Positions 1 to 8,919 of a stretch of DNA of 52,046 bases are shown here, piece by piece (within the stretch, counting starts at the first letter, position 1; the number at the start of each line of letters is the position of its first letter). The DNA is taken from the NCBI RefSeq assembly GCF_002291145.1, contig NZ_NTGE01000144.1:1-52046 (forward strand), written 5' to 3'. The notes beneath the pieces are model-generated. The model worked only from the letters and a program-made list of their open reading frames with translations, searched no databases and was not told where the DNA came from. The stretch comes from Streptomyces sp. SA15 (GTDB lineage: Bacteria; Actinomycetota; Actinomycetes; Streptomycetales; Streptomycetaceae). The position numbers and the translations under genes are program-made.

Positions 1-1158
1 GTGCACGAGAACTGGCAGTTGGCGGCGCCGATCGGGCCCGCGTCCGACCTGTGGGCGTTGGGCGCGCTGCTCTTCCGGGCCGTACAGGGGCATGCGCCGT
101 ATCCGGAGGAGTCGACGGCCGAGCTGGTGCAGATGGTGTGTGCCGAGCCGCCCGCCTTCGCCGAGGAGTGCGGGCCGCTGCGGCCGGTCGTGGAGTCGCT
201 GCTGCGCCAGGACCCCACCGAGCGGCTCGACTTCGAGGAGTTGCGCGGCTGGCTGCGTTCGCTGGTGCGCTCGGCCCCCGAGCCCGAGGCCGGCGCGCAT
301 GTCGTCGCGGCTCCGCCCGCCGACACGAGCCGGCTGCCGATCGTACGGCGGCGGGGCGAGCTGGTACGACGGCGGCGTGCCGGGCTGCCCGCGCACCACG
401 GGCGGCACAAGCGGGCCCGGGAGGAGGTCCGTTCGCCGCGCAGACTCGGCCGGAACCTGCTTGTGCTGATCCTGCTCGCACTGGCCGCCGCGATCGTGTA
501 CGCCATGTACTTCATGCCGAAGACGGAGCCCGCCGCGGAGGGCGGCACGGACCGGACCGGTGCCGCAGGTGAGGTCAGCCCGGCGCCCGAGCCGTCCTCG
601 GAGGCGAACAGCGAGCCCCGGCCCGACCAGACCTCGCCCGGGACCGACGACAGCCCCTCGTCGTCCGCCGATGCCGGCGAGACGCAGGCCACCGGCCCCG
701 AGGTCGCCGACGGCTTCACCCTGCGCAAGGACGCGGAGGGCTTCCAGGTCGCCGTAGCCAACGGCTGGGACCGCACCCCGGTGAACGGGCGCGGTCAGGT
801 CGTGTACACGCACGGGAACTTCGAGCTCATCGTCGTACCGGGACGGGACACCGCCGACGAGGACGGCAGCGATCCCATGGTGTACCAGCGGGAGAAGGAG
901 CCGGAGCTGCAGCCGTACCGCGACTCCAGCTGGGCCACCGCCACCGGACTGAAGACGATCCAGGTGGGCGGACGGACCATGGCCGAGGGGCAGTTCACCT
1001 GGACCGGCGACGACGGGCGCGAGTTGTTCGTGCGTAATCTCGCGATGCTGATCGACGGGAAGTACCACGTGGTGCAGGTGCGCGGCCCGGAGGCCGAACG
1101 GGACGAGGTGACCCGGCTGTACGAGCAGGCGTCGGCGACGTATCAGGTCACCGGCTGA
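1..1158 (+). CDS. Serine/threonine protein kinase, C-terminal part (5' end outside window)
   Basis: This is the 3' portion of a transmembrane eukaryotic-type Ser/Thr kinase. The frame is open at base 1, so the GTG there is probably internal. What remains is the end of the C-lobe (the ASDLWALGALLF segment with the structural Asp of subdomain IX, then a QDPTERL element), a basic juxtamembrane stretch, one membrane helix near residues 152-171 (LLVLILLALAAAIVYAMYF), a Pro/Ser/Glu-rich spacer and an extracytoplasmic domain of about 150 residues. The glycine loop, catalytic HRD and DFG lie upstream and are not visible. The same order of parts recurs in the kinases at 1309 and 7156, so it belongs to the local cluster. 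Stop is TGA at 1156-1158. Its ligand is unknown. Confidence 0.85.
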   Translation: MHENWQLAAPIGPASDLWALGALLFRAVQGHAPYPEESTAELVQMVCAEPPAFAEECGPLRPVVESLLRQDPTERLDFEELRGWLRSLVRSAPEPEAGAHVVAAPPADTSRLPIVRRRGELVRRRRAGLPAHHGRHKRAREEVRSPRRLGRNLLVLILLALAAAIVYAMYFMPKTEPAAEGGTDRTGAAGEVSPAPEPSSEANSEPRPDQTSPGTDDSPSSSADAGETQATGPEVADGFTLRKDAEGFQVAVANGWDRTPVNGRGQVVYTHGNFELIVVPGRDTADEDGSDPMVYQREKEPELQPYRDSSWATATGLKTIQVGGRTMAEGQFTWTGDDGRELFVRNLAMLIDGKYHVVQVRGPEAERDEVTRLYEQASATYQVTG

Positions 1159-1308
1159 CGCCGGACGGGACGCCGGTGGCGGCCCCTGGGTTCACTTGTG
1201 TCGCTGGAAGCGACAACCGTCACAGTGCGGTCACCTTGGCGTCTCCGTGGTTCCCCTCAGTACGGCAAGGTCCTTAATCTGACCCTGTCAAGAACATTGC
1301 GGGGCAAC

Positions 1309-2997
1309 GTGAATCAGATGCAGGGCCTGCTCCTCGCGGGGCGCTACCGGCTCGCCGACCCGATAGGCAAGGGCGGCATGGGCCGGGTGTGGCGTGCCCA
1401 CGACGAGGTGCTGCACCGGGCCGTAGCGATCAAGGAGTTGACCGCCGCGCTCTATGTGTCCGAGAGCGACCAGGCCGTCCTGCTCGCCCGCACCCGGGCC
1501 GAGGCGCGGGCGGCCGCCCGGATCAACCACTCCGCCGTCGTCACCGTGCACGACGTGCTGGACCACGACGGCCGGCCGTGGATCGTGATGGAGCTGGTCG
1601 AGGGCCAATCGCTGGCCGACGCGGTCAAGGAGGAGGGGCGCGTCGAGCCGACGGAGGCCGCGCGCATCGGGCTGTGGGTGCTGCGGGCGCTGCGCGCCGC
1701 GCACGCGGCCGGCGTGCTGCACCGGGACGTGAAGCCTGGCAACGTTCTCCTCTCCCGGGACCGGCGGGTCCTGCTCACCGACTTCGGCATCGCGCAGGTC
1801 GAGGGCGACACCGCCATCACCCGTACGGGAGAGATCGTCGGCTCGGTCGACTACCTCGCTCCCGAGCGGATCCGCGGCCACGACCCGGGAGCGTCCTCCG
1901 ACCTGTGGGCGCTGGGCGCCACGCTCTACACGGCGGTCGAGGGCAGGTCGCCCTTCCGCCGCACCACGCCCCTGAACACCATGCAGGCGGTCGTCGACGA
2001 GGAACCCGCCGAGCCGCGGTACGCCGGTCCGCTCGGGCCGGTCATCACCGCACTGCTCGAAAAGGATCCGGCCAGGCGGCCCGACGCGTCCGAGGCCGAG
2101 CAGATGCTCGCCGAGGCGGCGGAGGGGCGGCGGCCGAGCGCGGCGCAGGCGTATGTGGTGACACAGCATGTGGGACAGCTGGGTTCGCACCATGAGACGG
2201 AGGCCCGCACCGGGCCGAACGCAGGGGCGCACACTCCCGTGACCGGCACGCCGTACCACCACGGCACGGGGCCAATGGGGCCGACGGGTCCGGTGGGTCC
2301 GACCGGGACCGGTCCGGCGTACGCCCCCTCCGGCCGCCCCCCGTCCAAGCGCCGCCGCCTGCGCACGCTGGCCCTCGTCGTCGCCCTCGCGGCGATCATC
2401 GGCGGGGGCACGGCCGTGGCGCTGCAACAGTGGGACGAGTCGCGGCAGAAGGAGTCCGGCGCGTCCGTCGCGCCGAGCCCCATGCCGACGAGCGGGAACA
2501 CGCAGAGCGCCGGGGGCGCCATTCCGGCCGAGTGGGAGCGCCGCGACGACCCCGTGGGCTTCAGCCTCTACCTGCCCAAGGGTTGGAAGCGGGAGGTCTA
2601 CGGCGTCGAGGGCGACCTCACCCAGATCGACTACACACCGGACGGCGGCAAGCACTTCGTCCGTATCGCCGTCGACACCTCGCCGGACTTCAGTGACCCG
2701 TACCGCCACCAACTCGACATGGAACAGCAGGTCCAAGGGCTGCACAAGTACGAGCGCGTGAGCCTGGAGGAGGACCTCTACCGGGACCGCAAGGCGTCGC
2801 GGTGGGAGTACACCTGGACCGCGTTGGCGAAGGACCCGCCCTATCATCCCGGGCCGCGGCGGGCCGTGGACGAGACGTACATGTCCCGGGACGGCGTCGA
2901 GTACGCGATCTACATGTCGTCGCCCGCCAAGGACTGGCCGACCACGCGCAAGCAGTTCAAGGCGGTGCTGCAGGGCTGGCAGGAGAAGACGGGCTGA
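1309..2997 (+). CDS. Transmembrane serine/threonine protein kinase
   Basis: A Hanks-type kinase that should phosphorylate Ser/Thr of cytosolic substrates in response to an envelope cue. From the GTG at 1309: glycine loop GKGGMGRV near residues 20-27, VAIKEL with the ATP-anchoring Lys near 43, catalytic HRDVKPGNVLL near 140, DFGIAQ near 160, and DLWALG in subdomain IX. A Gly/Pro/Thr collagen-like linker (GPMGPTGPVGPTG) follows, then a membrane helix near 350-375 and an extracytoplasmic domain of about 160 residues. The open frame extends upstream to 1198, but GGGG at 1301-1304 lies 4 nt before GTG 1309, and the sequence upstream of 1309 is not kinase-like. ATG 1318 is a second option. It follows the first kinase by 150 bp in the same direction. 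Confidence 0.9.
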   Translation: MNQMQGLLLAGRYRLADPIGKGGMGRVWRAHDEVLHRAVAIKELTAALYVSESDQAVLLARTRAEARAAARINHSAVVTVHDVLDHDGRPWIVMELVEGQSLADAVKEEGRVEPTEAARIGLWVLRALRAAHAAGVLHRDVKPGNVLLSRDRRVLLTDFGIAQVEGDTAITRTGEIVGSVDYLAPERIRGHDPGASSDLWALGATLYTAVEGRSPFRRTTPLNTMQAVVDEEPAEPRYAGPLGPVITALLEKDPARRPDASEAEQMLAEAAEGRRPSAAQAYVVTQHVGQLGSHHETEARTGPNAGAHTPVTGTPYHHGTGPMGPTGPVGPTGTGPAYAPSGRPPSKRRRLRTLALVVALAAIIGGGTAVALQQWDESRQKESGASVAPSPMPTSGNTQSAGGAIPAEWERRDDPVGFSLYLPKGWKREVYGVEGDLTQIDYTPDGGKHFVRIAVDTSPDFSDPYRHQLDMEQQVQGLHKYERVSLEEDLYRDRKASRWEYTWTALAKDPPYHPGPRRAVDETYMSRDGVEYAIYMSSPAKDWPTTRKQFKAVLQGWQEKTG

Positions 2998-3005
2998 CCC
3001 CGCCC

Positions 3006-3236
3006 GTGTGGTGACGGTCCTAGCCGGTGTGGTGACGGTCCTGGCCGGTGTGGTGACGGTCCTGGCCGGTGTGGTGACGGTCCTGGCCGGTGTGGTGACG
3101 GTCCTGGCCGGTGTGGTGACGGTCCTGGCCGGTGTGGTGACGGTCCTGGCCGGTGTGGTGACGGTCCTCGCCGGTGTGGTGACGGCCCTCGCCGGTGTGG
3201 TGACGGCCCTCGTTCGTGTGAGGGCGGTCCGCGCGC
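3006..3236. repeat. 21-bp tandem repeat array between two kinase genes
   Basis: A direct tandem repeat of period 21 bp begins 8 bp after the stop of the preceding kinase. The unit contains GTGGTGACGGTCCTGGCCG. Seven units (3006-3152) are essentially identical. The next three carry TCGCC or GGCCCTC changes, and an eleventh (3216-3236) is strongly degenerate. The period is a multiple of three, so open frames run through it on both strands (VTVLAGV on plus, PSPHRRG-like on minus). No start signal or protein family supports translation. The near-perfect copies suggest recent slippage expansion. Confidence 0.9.
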
Positions 3237-3297
3237 GTGGCGTGACGGGGCTCGTTTTGGCCGGTCGACGCCCCGGAGGGGGTCCGTCCGGTGCGGC

Positions 3298-4491
3298 ATG
3301 ATGAGGCGCATGGGGACCGAGGGGGACGAGGAGACGGGCAACGCCCGTGTGATCGCGGGCCGTTACCGGCTCGAGGTGCGGCTCGGGCGCGGCGGCATGG
3401 GCGTGGTGTGGCGGGCGACCGACCAACTGCTCGGTCGGCAGGTGGCGGTCAAGGAACTCCCCCTCGACGAGACCCTCTCCGCGGACGAGGCCCGGTGGCG
3501 GCGGGACCGCACCCTGCGCGAGGCACGCGCGGTCGCCCAGTTGAGCCACCCGAACATCATCGTCGTTCACGACGTCGTCGAGCACGACGAACGCCCGTAC
3601 ATGGTCATGGAGTTGATCAACGGCGGCTCCCTCGCCGACCGGATCGCCGGCCGCGGCCCGGTCGACGCCGCCGAGGCCGCCCGGATCGGCATCGCCCTGC
3701 TGGGCGCGCTGCACGCGGCGCACGCGGCCGGGGTCCTGCACCGTGACCTCAAGCCCGCGAACGTCCTGATCGAGGACGGCACCGACGGCGACGGCACCGA
3801 CGGCATCGGCCGTATCGTGCTCACCGACTTCGGCATCGCCCAGGTCGCGGGCGCCACCACGCTCACCGAGAGCGGGTCCTTCGTCGGCTCGCCCGAGTAC
3901 ACCGCGCCCGAACGCATCTCCGGGGCCAGGACCGGACCCGAGTCCGACCTGTGGTCGCTGGGCGCGCTGCTGTGCACGGCCCTGAGCGGCGAATCGCCGT
4001 TCCGGCGCGACTCGTTGGGCGGCATCCTGCACGCGGTCGTGTCCGCCGAGGTACGGCCGCCCGCGCAGGCGGCGCCGATCCTCCCCGTCGTACAGGGCCT
4101 TCTCGAACGCGACCCGGTCCGACGGCTCGACGCGGCTGAAGCCGAGCGGATGCTGCGGGCCTTCTTGGACACGGGCCGTATGCCGAAACGGTTCGGCACG
4201 GGGGACCGGCGTGGGTACTCATCCCGCAGCGTGCTGGTGAGCGCGCTGCTGGTCGCCGCGATGGCGGGGGCGGGCGTGTCCGCGCTGGCGCTGCTCATGG
4301 ACCGGGACGGGGACGGGGGTGTGGTGCCTGCGAGTTCGCCGCCGGAGACTTCCGTCAGTACGCCGAGTGGGCCGAGTAGAGCGAGTACGCCGAGTACGCC
4401 GAGTACGCCCAGGCCCTCGAGCACGCCCCCCTCGCCCAGCCCCAGTCCCCGCCCCTCCGGCTCAGGCTCCGCCCCCACGAACCCCAGATAA
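3298..4491 (+). CDS. Serine/threonine protein kinase with short Ser/Thr/Pro tail
   Basis: The third kinase of the cluster. From ATG 3298: glycine loop GRGGMGVV near residue 29, VAVKEL Lys near 51, HRDLKPANVLI near 149, DFGIAQ near 177, and DLWSLG after the activation segment. A 14-residue Gly/Asp/Thr insert (EDGTDGDGTDGIGR) sits between the catalytic loop and DFG, unlike its neighbours. One membrane helix lies near 311-334 (VLVSALLVAAMAGAGVSALALLM). The outside part is only a low-complexity Ser/Thr/Pro tail, so the folded extracytoplasmic domain of the other kinases is missing. ATG 3310, preceded by GAGG at 3302-3305, is an equally plausible start. The tail could span peptidoglycan or be a slippage product. 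Confidence 0.88.
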   Translation: MMRRMGTEGDEETGNARVIAGRYRLEVRLGRGGMGVVWRATDQLLGRQVAVKELPLDETLSADEARWRRDRTLREARAVAQLSHPNIIVVHDVVEHDERPYMVMELINGGSLADRIAGRGPVDAAEAARIGIALLGALHAAHAAGVLHRDLKPANVLIEDGTDGDGTDGIGRIVLTDFGIAQVAGATTLTESGSFVGSPEYTAPERISGARTGPESDLWSLGALLCTALSGESPFRRDSLGGILHAVVSAEVRPPAQAAPILPVVQGLLERDPVRRLDAAEAERMLRAFLDTGRMPKRFGTGDRRGYSSRSVLVSALLVAAMAGAGVSALALLMDRDGDGGVVPASSPPETSVSTPSGPSRASTPSTPSTPRPSSTPPSPSPSPRPSGSGSAPTNPR

Positions 4492-4571
4492 AGGGGAGAT
4501 AAGCGGCAGTCCGAGTCACGGCTCTGTGACTGGAAAGAACCAGACGTGGAAGGGGAAGCGCTTGGCGCGAT

Positions 4572-4852
4572 ATGGATGAACCCATGAGCAGCAACGGGGG
4601 AGCCCCTTACGGGTCCGACGAACCAACGAATACGACGCACGAGGGCAAGAAGGCCGCCGAGACCAAGGTCGTCTACACCACCGACGACACCCAGAATCCC
4701 CGCCCCGCGAGCTGAGGATCTTCTACTACAAGACGTCCGCCGGCGACATGTACAAGCTCACCATCAGCTACCCGGGCAAGGGCGACTTCACGGAGCGGGG
4801 CCGCGAGGTGGCTCGGACGGCCATCGCGAACCTGGACATCGACAAGCTGTGA
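4572..4852 (+). pseudogene. Internally deleted kinase-gene remnant
   Basis: ATG 4572 opens a 47-codon frame (begins MDEPMSSNGGAPYG, stops at 4713-4715). Its composition suits the disordered head or linker of a Streptomyces protein. Directly after, in another frame from 4712 to 4852, comes a sensible protein end containing FYYKTSAGDMYKLTISYPG and closing with IANLDIDKL. That piece reads like the end of the extracytoplasmic domain seen on neighbouring kinases. The simplest reading is a former kinase gene whose catalytic core and membrane segment were deleted, leaving head and tail out of frame. What is seen is the frame break and protein-like tail; assignment to a kinase is inference. Confidence 0.5.
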
Positions 4853-4874
4853 TGACGGGTGACAAGGCCCGTCA
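4853..4874. terminator. Candidate bidirectional terminator hairpin
   Basis: TGACGGG (4853-4859) pairs with CCCGTCA (4868-4874) across an 8-nt loop. It lies directly after the kinase remnant and overlaps the stop codon of the convergent glycosyltransferase. There is no T-run, so the assignment is weak. Confidence 0.3.
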
Positions 4875-6875
4875 CTTCAGCTTGCCGACCATCGCCTTCA
4901 CCAGCTCGGTCTTCGCCACCAGCAGCGCGAACCGCTGCTTGCCGGCGTCCGGCGCGGGCTTGGCGTACCGGGGCATGGCCCGTCTGCGCCACTTGGCCGC
5001 GGGGAACCTCTCCGGCAGGGCGGGCAGCGGCACCGACCAGCCGCCGAGCCGGAGTTCGCCGGTCCAGAGGCCGGCGGACAGCTCGGCGACGTCCACGCGG
5101 GCGGTGAAGAGGTCGGTGTACGGGGTGCGTGCGGCGGGGACGACGGCTCTCTCGCCGCGGTCGTTCGTCAGTACGACGGTCAGGTCGCCGTCGGGATACG
5201 CGTCGAGCCTGCTGTGCCCGGTGACCACCAGCTGGGTGGGGTAACTAGCCGACCAGCGCGGCGAGTCGAGGGCGAGACGCGGGGCCACCTTGTGCTTCTT
5301 CTCGCCGAGGTCGAGCGTGAGGTTGCCGTACGGCTTGGTGGTGTAGAGCGTGACCGCGCGCAGGCCGCCGGGCGTGACGACGACGCGGGTGCGTGCCGTC
5401 GGGGAGACGGTGTCGGCCCGCTTGCTGCCGACGCGGACCTCGCGGGAGACGCCCTGGGCGCCGACGGCGAGGGAGATGTCCCACAGGCCGTCGACGAGGG
5501 GCTTGCCGTCGGCGGCCGTGCCGATGTCCAGGGAGGCCTCGAAGCCCGCGTACTCGTACCGGAGCCGTCCCTCGTCCTCGTCGGCGCCGAGGCCGGGAGT
5601 CGCGGTGTGCGTGACGGGTAACCGGTACTCGGTTCCGCTGTCGCGCTCGCGCAGGACGAGTTCGGTGGTGACGTCGGTGGCGGCGTGGGTCTCCACGCGG
5701 TGGAGGTAGGCGTGTCCGGCCAGGCGCAGGGTGGTGCCGCGCAGTTCGGCGCGGGTGATGAGGTGGCGGACGCTCAGCTTGTCGGTGACGTCGTAGCAGC
5801 TGTCGGGGACGGCTCGGGCGGGGTCGCGGAGGAAGGGATAGCGGGTGTAGGCGCGGCCGTTGTCGCACAGCAGCGGGGTGGTCGCCTGGATGCGGGCCGG
5901 CTCCTTCTCGAAACGGGTCAGTTCCAGCACCTCGTCGAGCATCCGGTGCCGGATGAGGTGCAGTCGCAGCCGGGCCATGGCCGAGAGCTGCTCGTTCATT
6001 CCCTCGTGCCACAGCGGGGCGATGACCTCGGCGAGCCGGTCGAGGGCCTTCTCCTGGGTGGCGCGGGATTCGCGCGGCAGGTGGTCGAGGAGCTGCTGTA
6101 TCTCGACGGTCAGATGCCGGTGGGCCAGGTGGTCGCGGCCGGGACCGGGCGGCACGTTCTCCAGGACCATGTCGACCACGCGCGGTAGGAACGTCAGCCG
6201 GGGCTCCGTGCCCCCGGTCCGCAGGGTGATGTTGCCGCTGTCCTCGCGCTCCACCCAGAACAGGCAGTCGTAGTCGGCGAGAACCGAGATGCCGGACGCG
6301 TGGAAGTAGGCCGGGCCCACGAAGAGCTGGTCCTCGCCGATCTTCAGGTCCGTGGGGAAACGCAGCCCGAGCCGCTGCAGCAGCTCCCGGCGGAAGAGCT
6401 TCATCGGGTTGAGCGTCCAGTAGACGCGCGAGGAGAAGACGTCCGTCTTCGGCTGGTTGCGCTGGAACATCGACTTGGGCGCGCCCCGGCCGCCGACGCC
6501 GACCATCTTGCCGAGGACGATGTCGGTTCCGTTCTCCTCGGCCATGGCCACCATGCGCTCCAGGGCCTCGGGGCCCAGATGGTCGTCGGCGTCGAGGAAG
6601 AAGACGAACTCTCCCCGGGCCTGGTCGAGCCCTCTGTTCCGCGGGGCCGACGGGCCCCCGGAGTTCTCCTGGTGGATGACCTTCAGCAGACCCGGATGGA
6701 CCCCGGACAGCCGGTCGAGCTCCTTCGCCGTGCCGTCGGTGGAACCGTCGTCGACGACGACGACCTGTAACGCGTCCTGGCCGATGCTCTGTTCGGCGAC
6801 AGAGGTGATGCAGCGCGTCAGATAGGGCATCGCGTTGTAGGCAGCGATGATCACCGAAACGGTGGGGTCGGCCAT
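4872..6875 (-). CDS. Family 2 glycosyltransferase
   Basis: A GT-A fold transferase expected to move a sugar from a nucleotide-sugar to an envelope or secondary polymer acceptor. The N-terminus reads VSVIIAAYNAMPYLTRC, then VVVVDDGSTDGT, and the DxD-type metal site FFLDADDH near residue 95: the GT2 signature. The remaining roughly 550 residues are an extended C-terminal region of beta-rich sequence with a basic end, much longer than a minimal GT2 domain and not recognised in detail. The frame opens at 6896, but ATG 6875 is chosen because GGGAG lies upstream at normal spacing and the GT2 domain starts there at once. It is a lone reverse-strand gene between kinases, so acceptor and pathway are unknown. 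Confidence 0.85.
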   Translation of the reverse strand: MADPTVSVIIAAYNAMPYLTRCITSVAEQSIGQDALQVVVVDDGSTDGTAKELDRLSGVHPGLLKVIHQENSGGPSAPRNRGLDQARGEFVFFLDADDHLGPEALERMVAMAEENGTDIVLGKMVGVGGRGAPKSMFQRNQPKTDVFSSRVYWTLNPMKLFRRELLQRLGLRFPTDLKIGEDQLFVGPAYFHASGISVLADYDCLFWVEREDSGNITLRTGGTEPRLTFLPRVVDMVLENVPPGPGRDHLAHRHLTVEIQQLLDHLPRESRATQEKALDRLAEVIAPLWHEGMNEQLSAMARLRLHLIRHRMLDEVLELTRFEKEPARIQATTPLLCDNGRAYTRYPFLRDPARAVPDSCYDVTDKLSVRHLITRAELRGTTLRLAGHAYLHRVETHAATDVTTELVLRERDSGTEYRLPVTHTATPGLGADEDEGRLRYEYAGFEASLDIGTAADGKPLVDGLWDISLAVGAQGVSREVRVGSKRADTVSPTARTRVVVTPGGLRAVTLYTTKPYGNLTLDLGEKKHKVAPRLALDSPRWSASYPTQLVVTGHSRLDAYPDGDLTVVLTNDRGERAVVPAARTPYTDLFTARVDVAELSAGLWTGELRLGGWSVPLPALPERFPAAKWRRRAMPRYAKPAPDAGKQRFALLVAKTELVKAMVGKLK

Positions 6876-7155
6876 CGTCACGTTCTCCCAGGGCAAGTAC
6901 GGGGCACGCCCCGATTTATGGCCGACTTCGCTGGTCAGTGCGCGGCATGTGGTTGCTCAGGGAATGCGCCGGAAAGAAATGTGAAGATATCATGATAAGC
7001 ATGTTCATGTCGTGTTCTGTAACCTCGTGGTGAGGCAGCTGTCCCCGGTTCGTACGGAACGCCGCGCCTTTTGGTTCAAACGGCGACCCTGATGGTGCAC
7101 TTGTGACACCTGCCCCGCGTCGACAACCAGCCGCCCCGCACGGTACTGATGGGAC

Positions 7156-8742
7156 ATGAGCAACGACGGGGACGGCGCGGACCCCAAAGGCCTGCTGCTC
7201 GACGGGCGCTACCGGCTGATCGAGCGCATAGGCGCCGGCGGGATGGGCACCGTCTGGCGCGCGCGTGACGAGCTCATGGAGCGCGAAGTCGCCGTGAAGC
7301 AGCCGCGGTTGCCGGGTGACCCGGAGGACGAGAAGCACCGGCGCGCGGCCCACCGCCTCTACCGCGAGGCCCGCGCCGCCGCCCGCGTCGACCATCCCGC
7401 CGCCGTCTGCATCCACGACGTCGTCGTCGAGGAGGAGGACGGACTCCCCTGGATCGTCATGGAGTTGATCCGCGGCGAGTCCCTGCACGAAGCCCTCCGG
7501 CGCGGCCCGCTGCCGCCCGCCGAGGTCGCCCGCATCGGCCTCGCCGTCCTCGGCGCCCTGCGCGCCGCGCACACCGTCGGCATCGTGCACCGGGACATCA
7601 AACCCGCCAACGTCCTGCTCGGCCCCCATCGCCGGGTCGTCCTCACCGACTTCGGCATCGCCCACATCCAGGGCGAGGAATCCCTCACCGCCACCGGCGA
7701 GTTCGTCGGCTCGCTGGAGTTCGTCGCCCCCGAGCGGATGGCGGGCACCGGCGCCGGCCCCGCCTCCGACCTGTGGTCGCTGGGTGTCCTGCTGTACGCC
7801 GCCGTCGAAGGCGGTTCCCCGTTCCGCCGTACGACACCGGAGGCCACCCTCGCCGCGATCGTCACCGCCGACCCGCCCGAGCCGACGCGGGCCGGACCAC
7901 TCGGACCGCTGATCACGGGGCTGTTGGCGAAGGAACCCGAGCGGCGACCGGACGCTGAGGAGGTCGCACGGGCACTGGAGGGGGTGGCGGGGGAGCGGCG
8001 GCCGGAGGGGGACGTACAGCAGGAAAGGGACGTACAAGGAGACCTGCCGGTCGACGCCGTACCGCCACCCGAACCTGACCTTGCCCCTGCCCCTGACCCG
8101 GCCCCTGCCCCTGCCCCTGACCCCGCCCCTGCCTCTGACCCGGCCCCGGAGTCCGACTCCGCCCCCGAACCGCGCCCCTCTTCCACCCGCCGCACCCTCG
8201 TCCGCACCGCTGTCGCCTCCATCGGCGTCCTGCTCGCCGGAGGCATATGGCTCGGCACCTCGTTCGCCGACGGAACGGCGGGGCAGGGCGGCTGGGTCGC
8301 CCACCGGGAGCAGGGCATGAGCGCCGTCCTTCAACTCCCCCCGCAGTACAAGGAGATGTACCAGGTGGGCGAGGCCGACGACGACACCCGACTGGCCGTC
8401 TACGGCGACGGGGACGCGATCGAGGTCCACCTCGCCGAGTGGGACAAGGCGCCCGGCTCCCCCCTGGGCGAGGCGAAGGACACCGCGATGGGCCGGGAGG
8501 GGCAGGAACGTTCCCCTGGCCAGTACACCCCGACCACCTTCCACGGCCACGAGGCCGCCCTCTCCGACGTCACATACGACCCGCACGGCACGCCGACCCG
8601 CGTGATGCGGCTCATCGTCCGCACCGACGACAGCCGTATGTACGAGCTGCGTGTGGACATGCCCAAGGGAACGCCGGACGAGAAGAAGGGCACGGCGGTG
8701 TTCAAGGCGGCCCGTGACCGTCTCGAGATCGGAAACAACTGA
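7156..8742 (+). CDS. Transmembrane serine/threonine protein kinase
   Basis: The fourth complete or partial kinase of the cluster, 528 residues. The glycine loop GAGGMGTV lies near residue 26, VAVKQP Lys near 46, HRDIKPANVLL near 145, DFGIAH near 165, and DLWSLGVLLYAAVEG in the C-lobe. A Pro/Ala/Asp-rich linker (PAPDPAPAPAPDPAP and variants) precedes a membrane helix near 349-372, followed by an extracytoplasmic domain of about 150 residues resembling that of the first kinase (HREQGMSAVLQLPPQYKE, then a YELRVDMP end). ATG 7156 begins a compact kinase start (MSNDGDGADPKGLLLDGRYRL). The 280-bp upstream region is shared with the divergent glycosyltransferase and contains an AT-rich stretch near 6985-7010 unusual for this DNA. 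Confidence 0.9.
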   Translation: MSNDGDGADPKGLLLDGRYRLIERIGAGGMGTVWRARDELMEREVAVKQPRLPGDPEDEKHRRAAHRLYREARAAARVDHPAAVCIHDVVVEEEDGLPWIVMELIRGESLHEALRRGPLPPAEVARIGLAVLGALRAAHTVGIVHRDIKPANVLLGPHRRVVLTDFGIAHIQGEESLTATGEFVGSLEFVAPERMAGTGAGPASDLWSLGVLLYAAVEGGSPFRRTTPEATLAAIVTADPPEPTRAGPLGPLITGLLAKEPERRPDAEEVARALEGVAGERRPEGDVQQERDVQGDLPVDAVPPPEPDLAPAPDPAPAPAPDPAPASDPAPESDSAPEPRPSSTRRTLVRTAVASIGVLLAGGIWLGTSFADGTAGQGGWVAHREQGMSAVLQLPPQYKEMYQVGEADDDTRLAVYGDGDAIEVHLAEWDKAPGSPLGEAKDTAMGREGQERSPGQYTPTTFHGHEAALSDVTYDPHGTPTRVMRLIVRTDDSRMYELRVDMPKGTPDEKKGTAVFKAARDRLEIGNN

Positions 8743-8770
8743 ATCACAGCCGACAGCCACCGATCGAAAC

Positions 8771-8800
8771 GGACCGCCACGGACCGACACGGACCACCAC
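8771..8800. repeat. Three 10-bp direct repeats
   Basis: GGACCGCCAC, GGACCGACAC and GGACCACCAC follow one another without gaps between the kinase stop and the dehydrogenase gene. The function is unknown and this may be simple slippage. Confidence 0.5.
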
Positions 8801-8830
8801 CGGTCAACGCCCTGATCAGCCGGTTTGTTG

Positions 8831-8844
8831 CCAGTGACCACTGG
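8831..8844. promoter_or_regulatory. Candidate operator palindrome upstream of succinic semialdehyde dehydrogenase
   Basis: CCAGTG and CACTGG form a 6-bp inverted repeat with a 2-bp centre, 76 bp before the dehydrogenase ATG. The size and symmetry suit a dimeric regulator. No binding protein can be named. Confidence 0.3.
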
Positions 8845-8919
8845 CGCCGTGTGAGCACTCGGTGAATCCCGATTACCGGCGGGTACCCAAAGCCCCCGCT
8901 CCGGAATACCCTGCGGCTC

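Noticed and set aside
3006..3236. Possible CRISPR array
   Set aside because: The 21-bp units abut with no unique spacers and no cas genes are present.
3008..3301. Plus-strand frame encoding VTVLAGV repeats
   Set aside because: It is only the 21-bp repeat translated. It has no ribosome site or family and overlaps the next kinase start.
1288..4032. A 914-codon minus-strand frame across two kinase genes and the 21-bp repeat
   Set aside because: Antisense to clear kinase motifs; its Arg/Gly/Pro-rich composition is what high-GC shadow frames give, and it has no domain or ribosome site.
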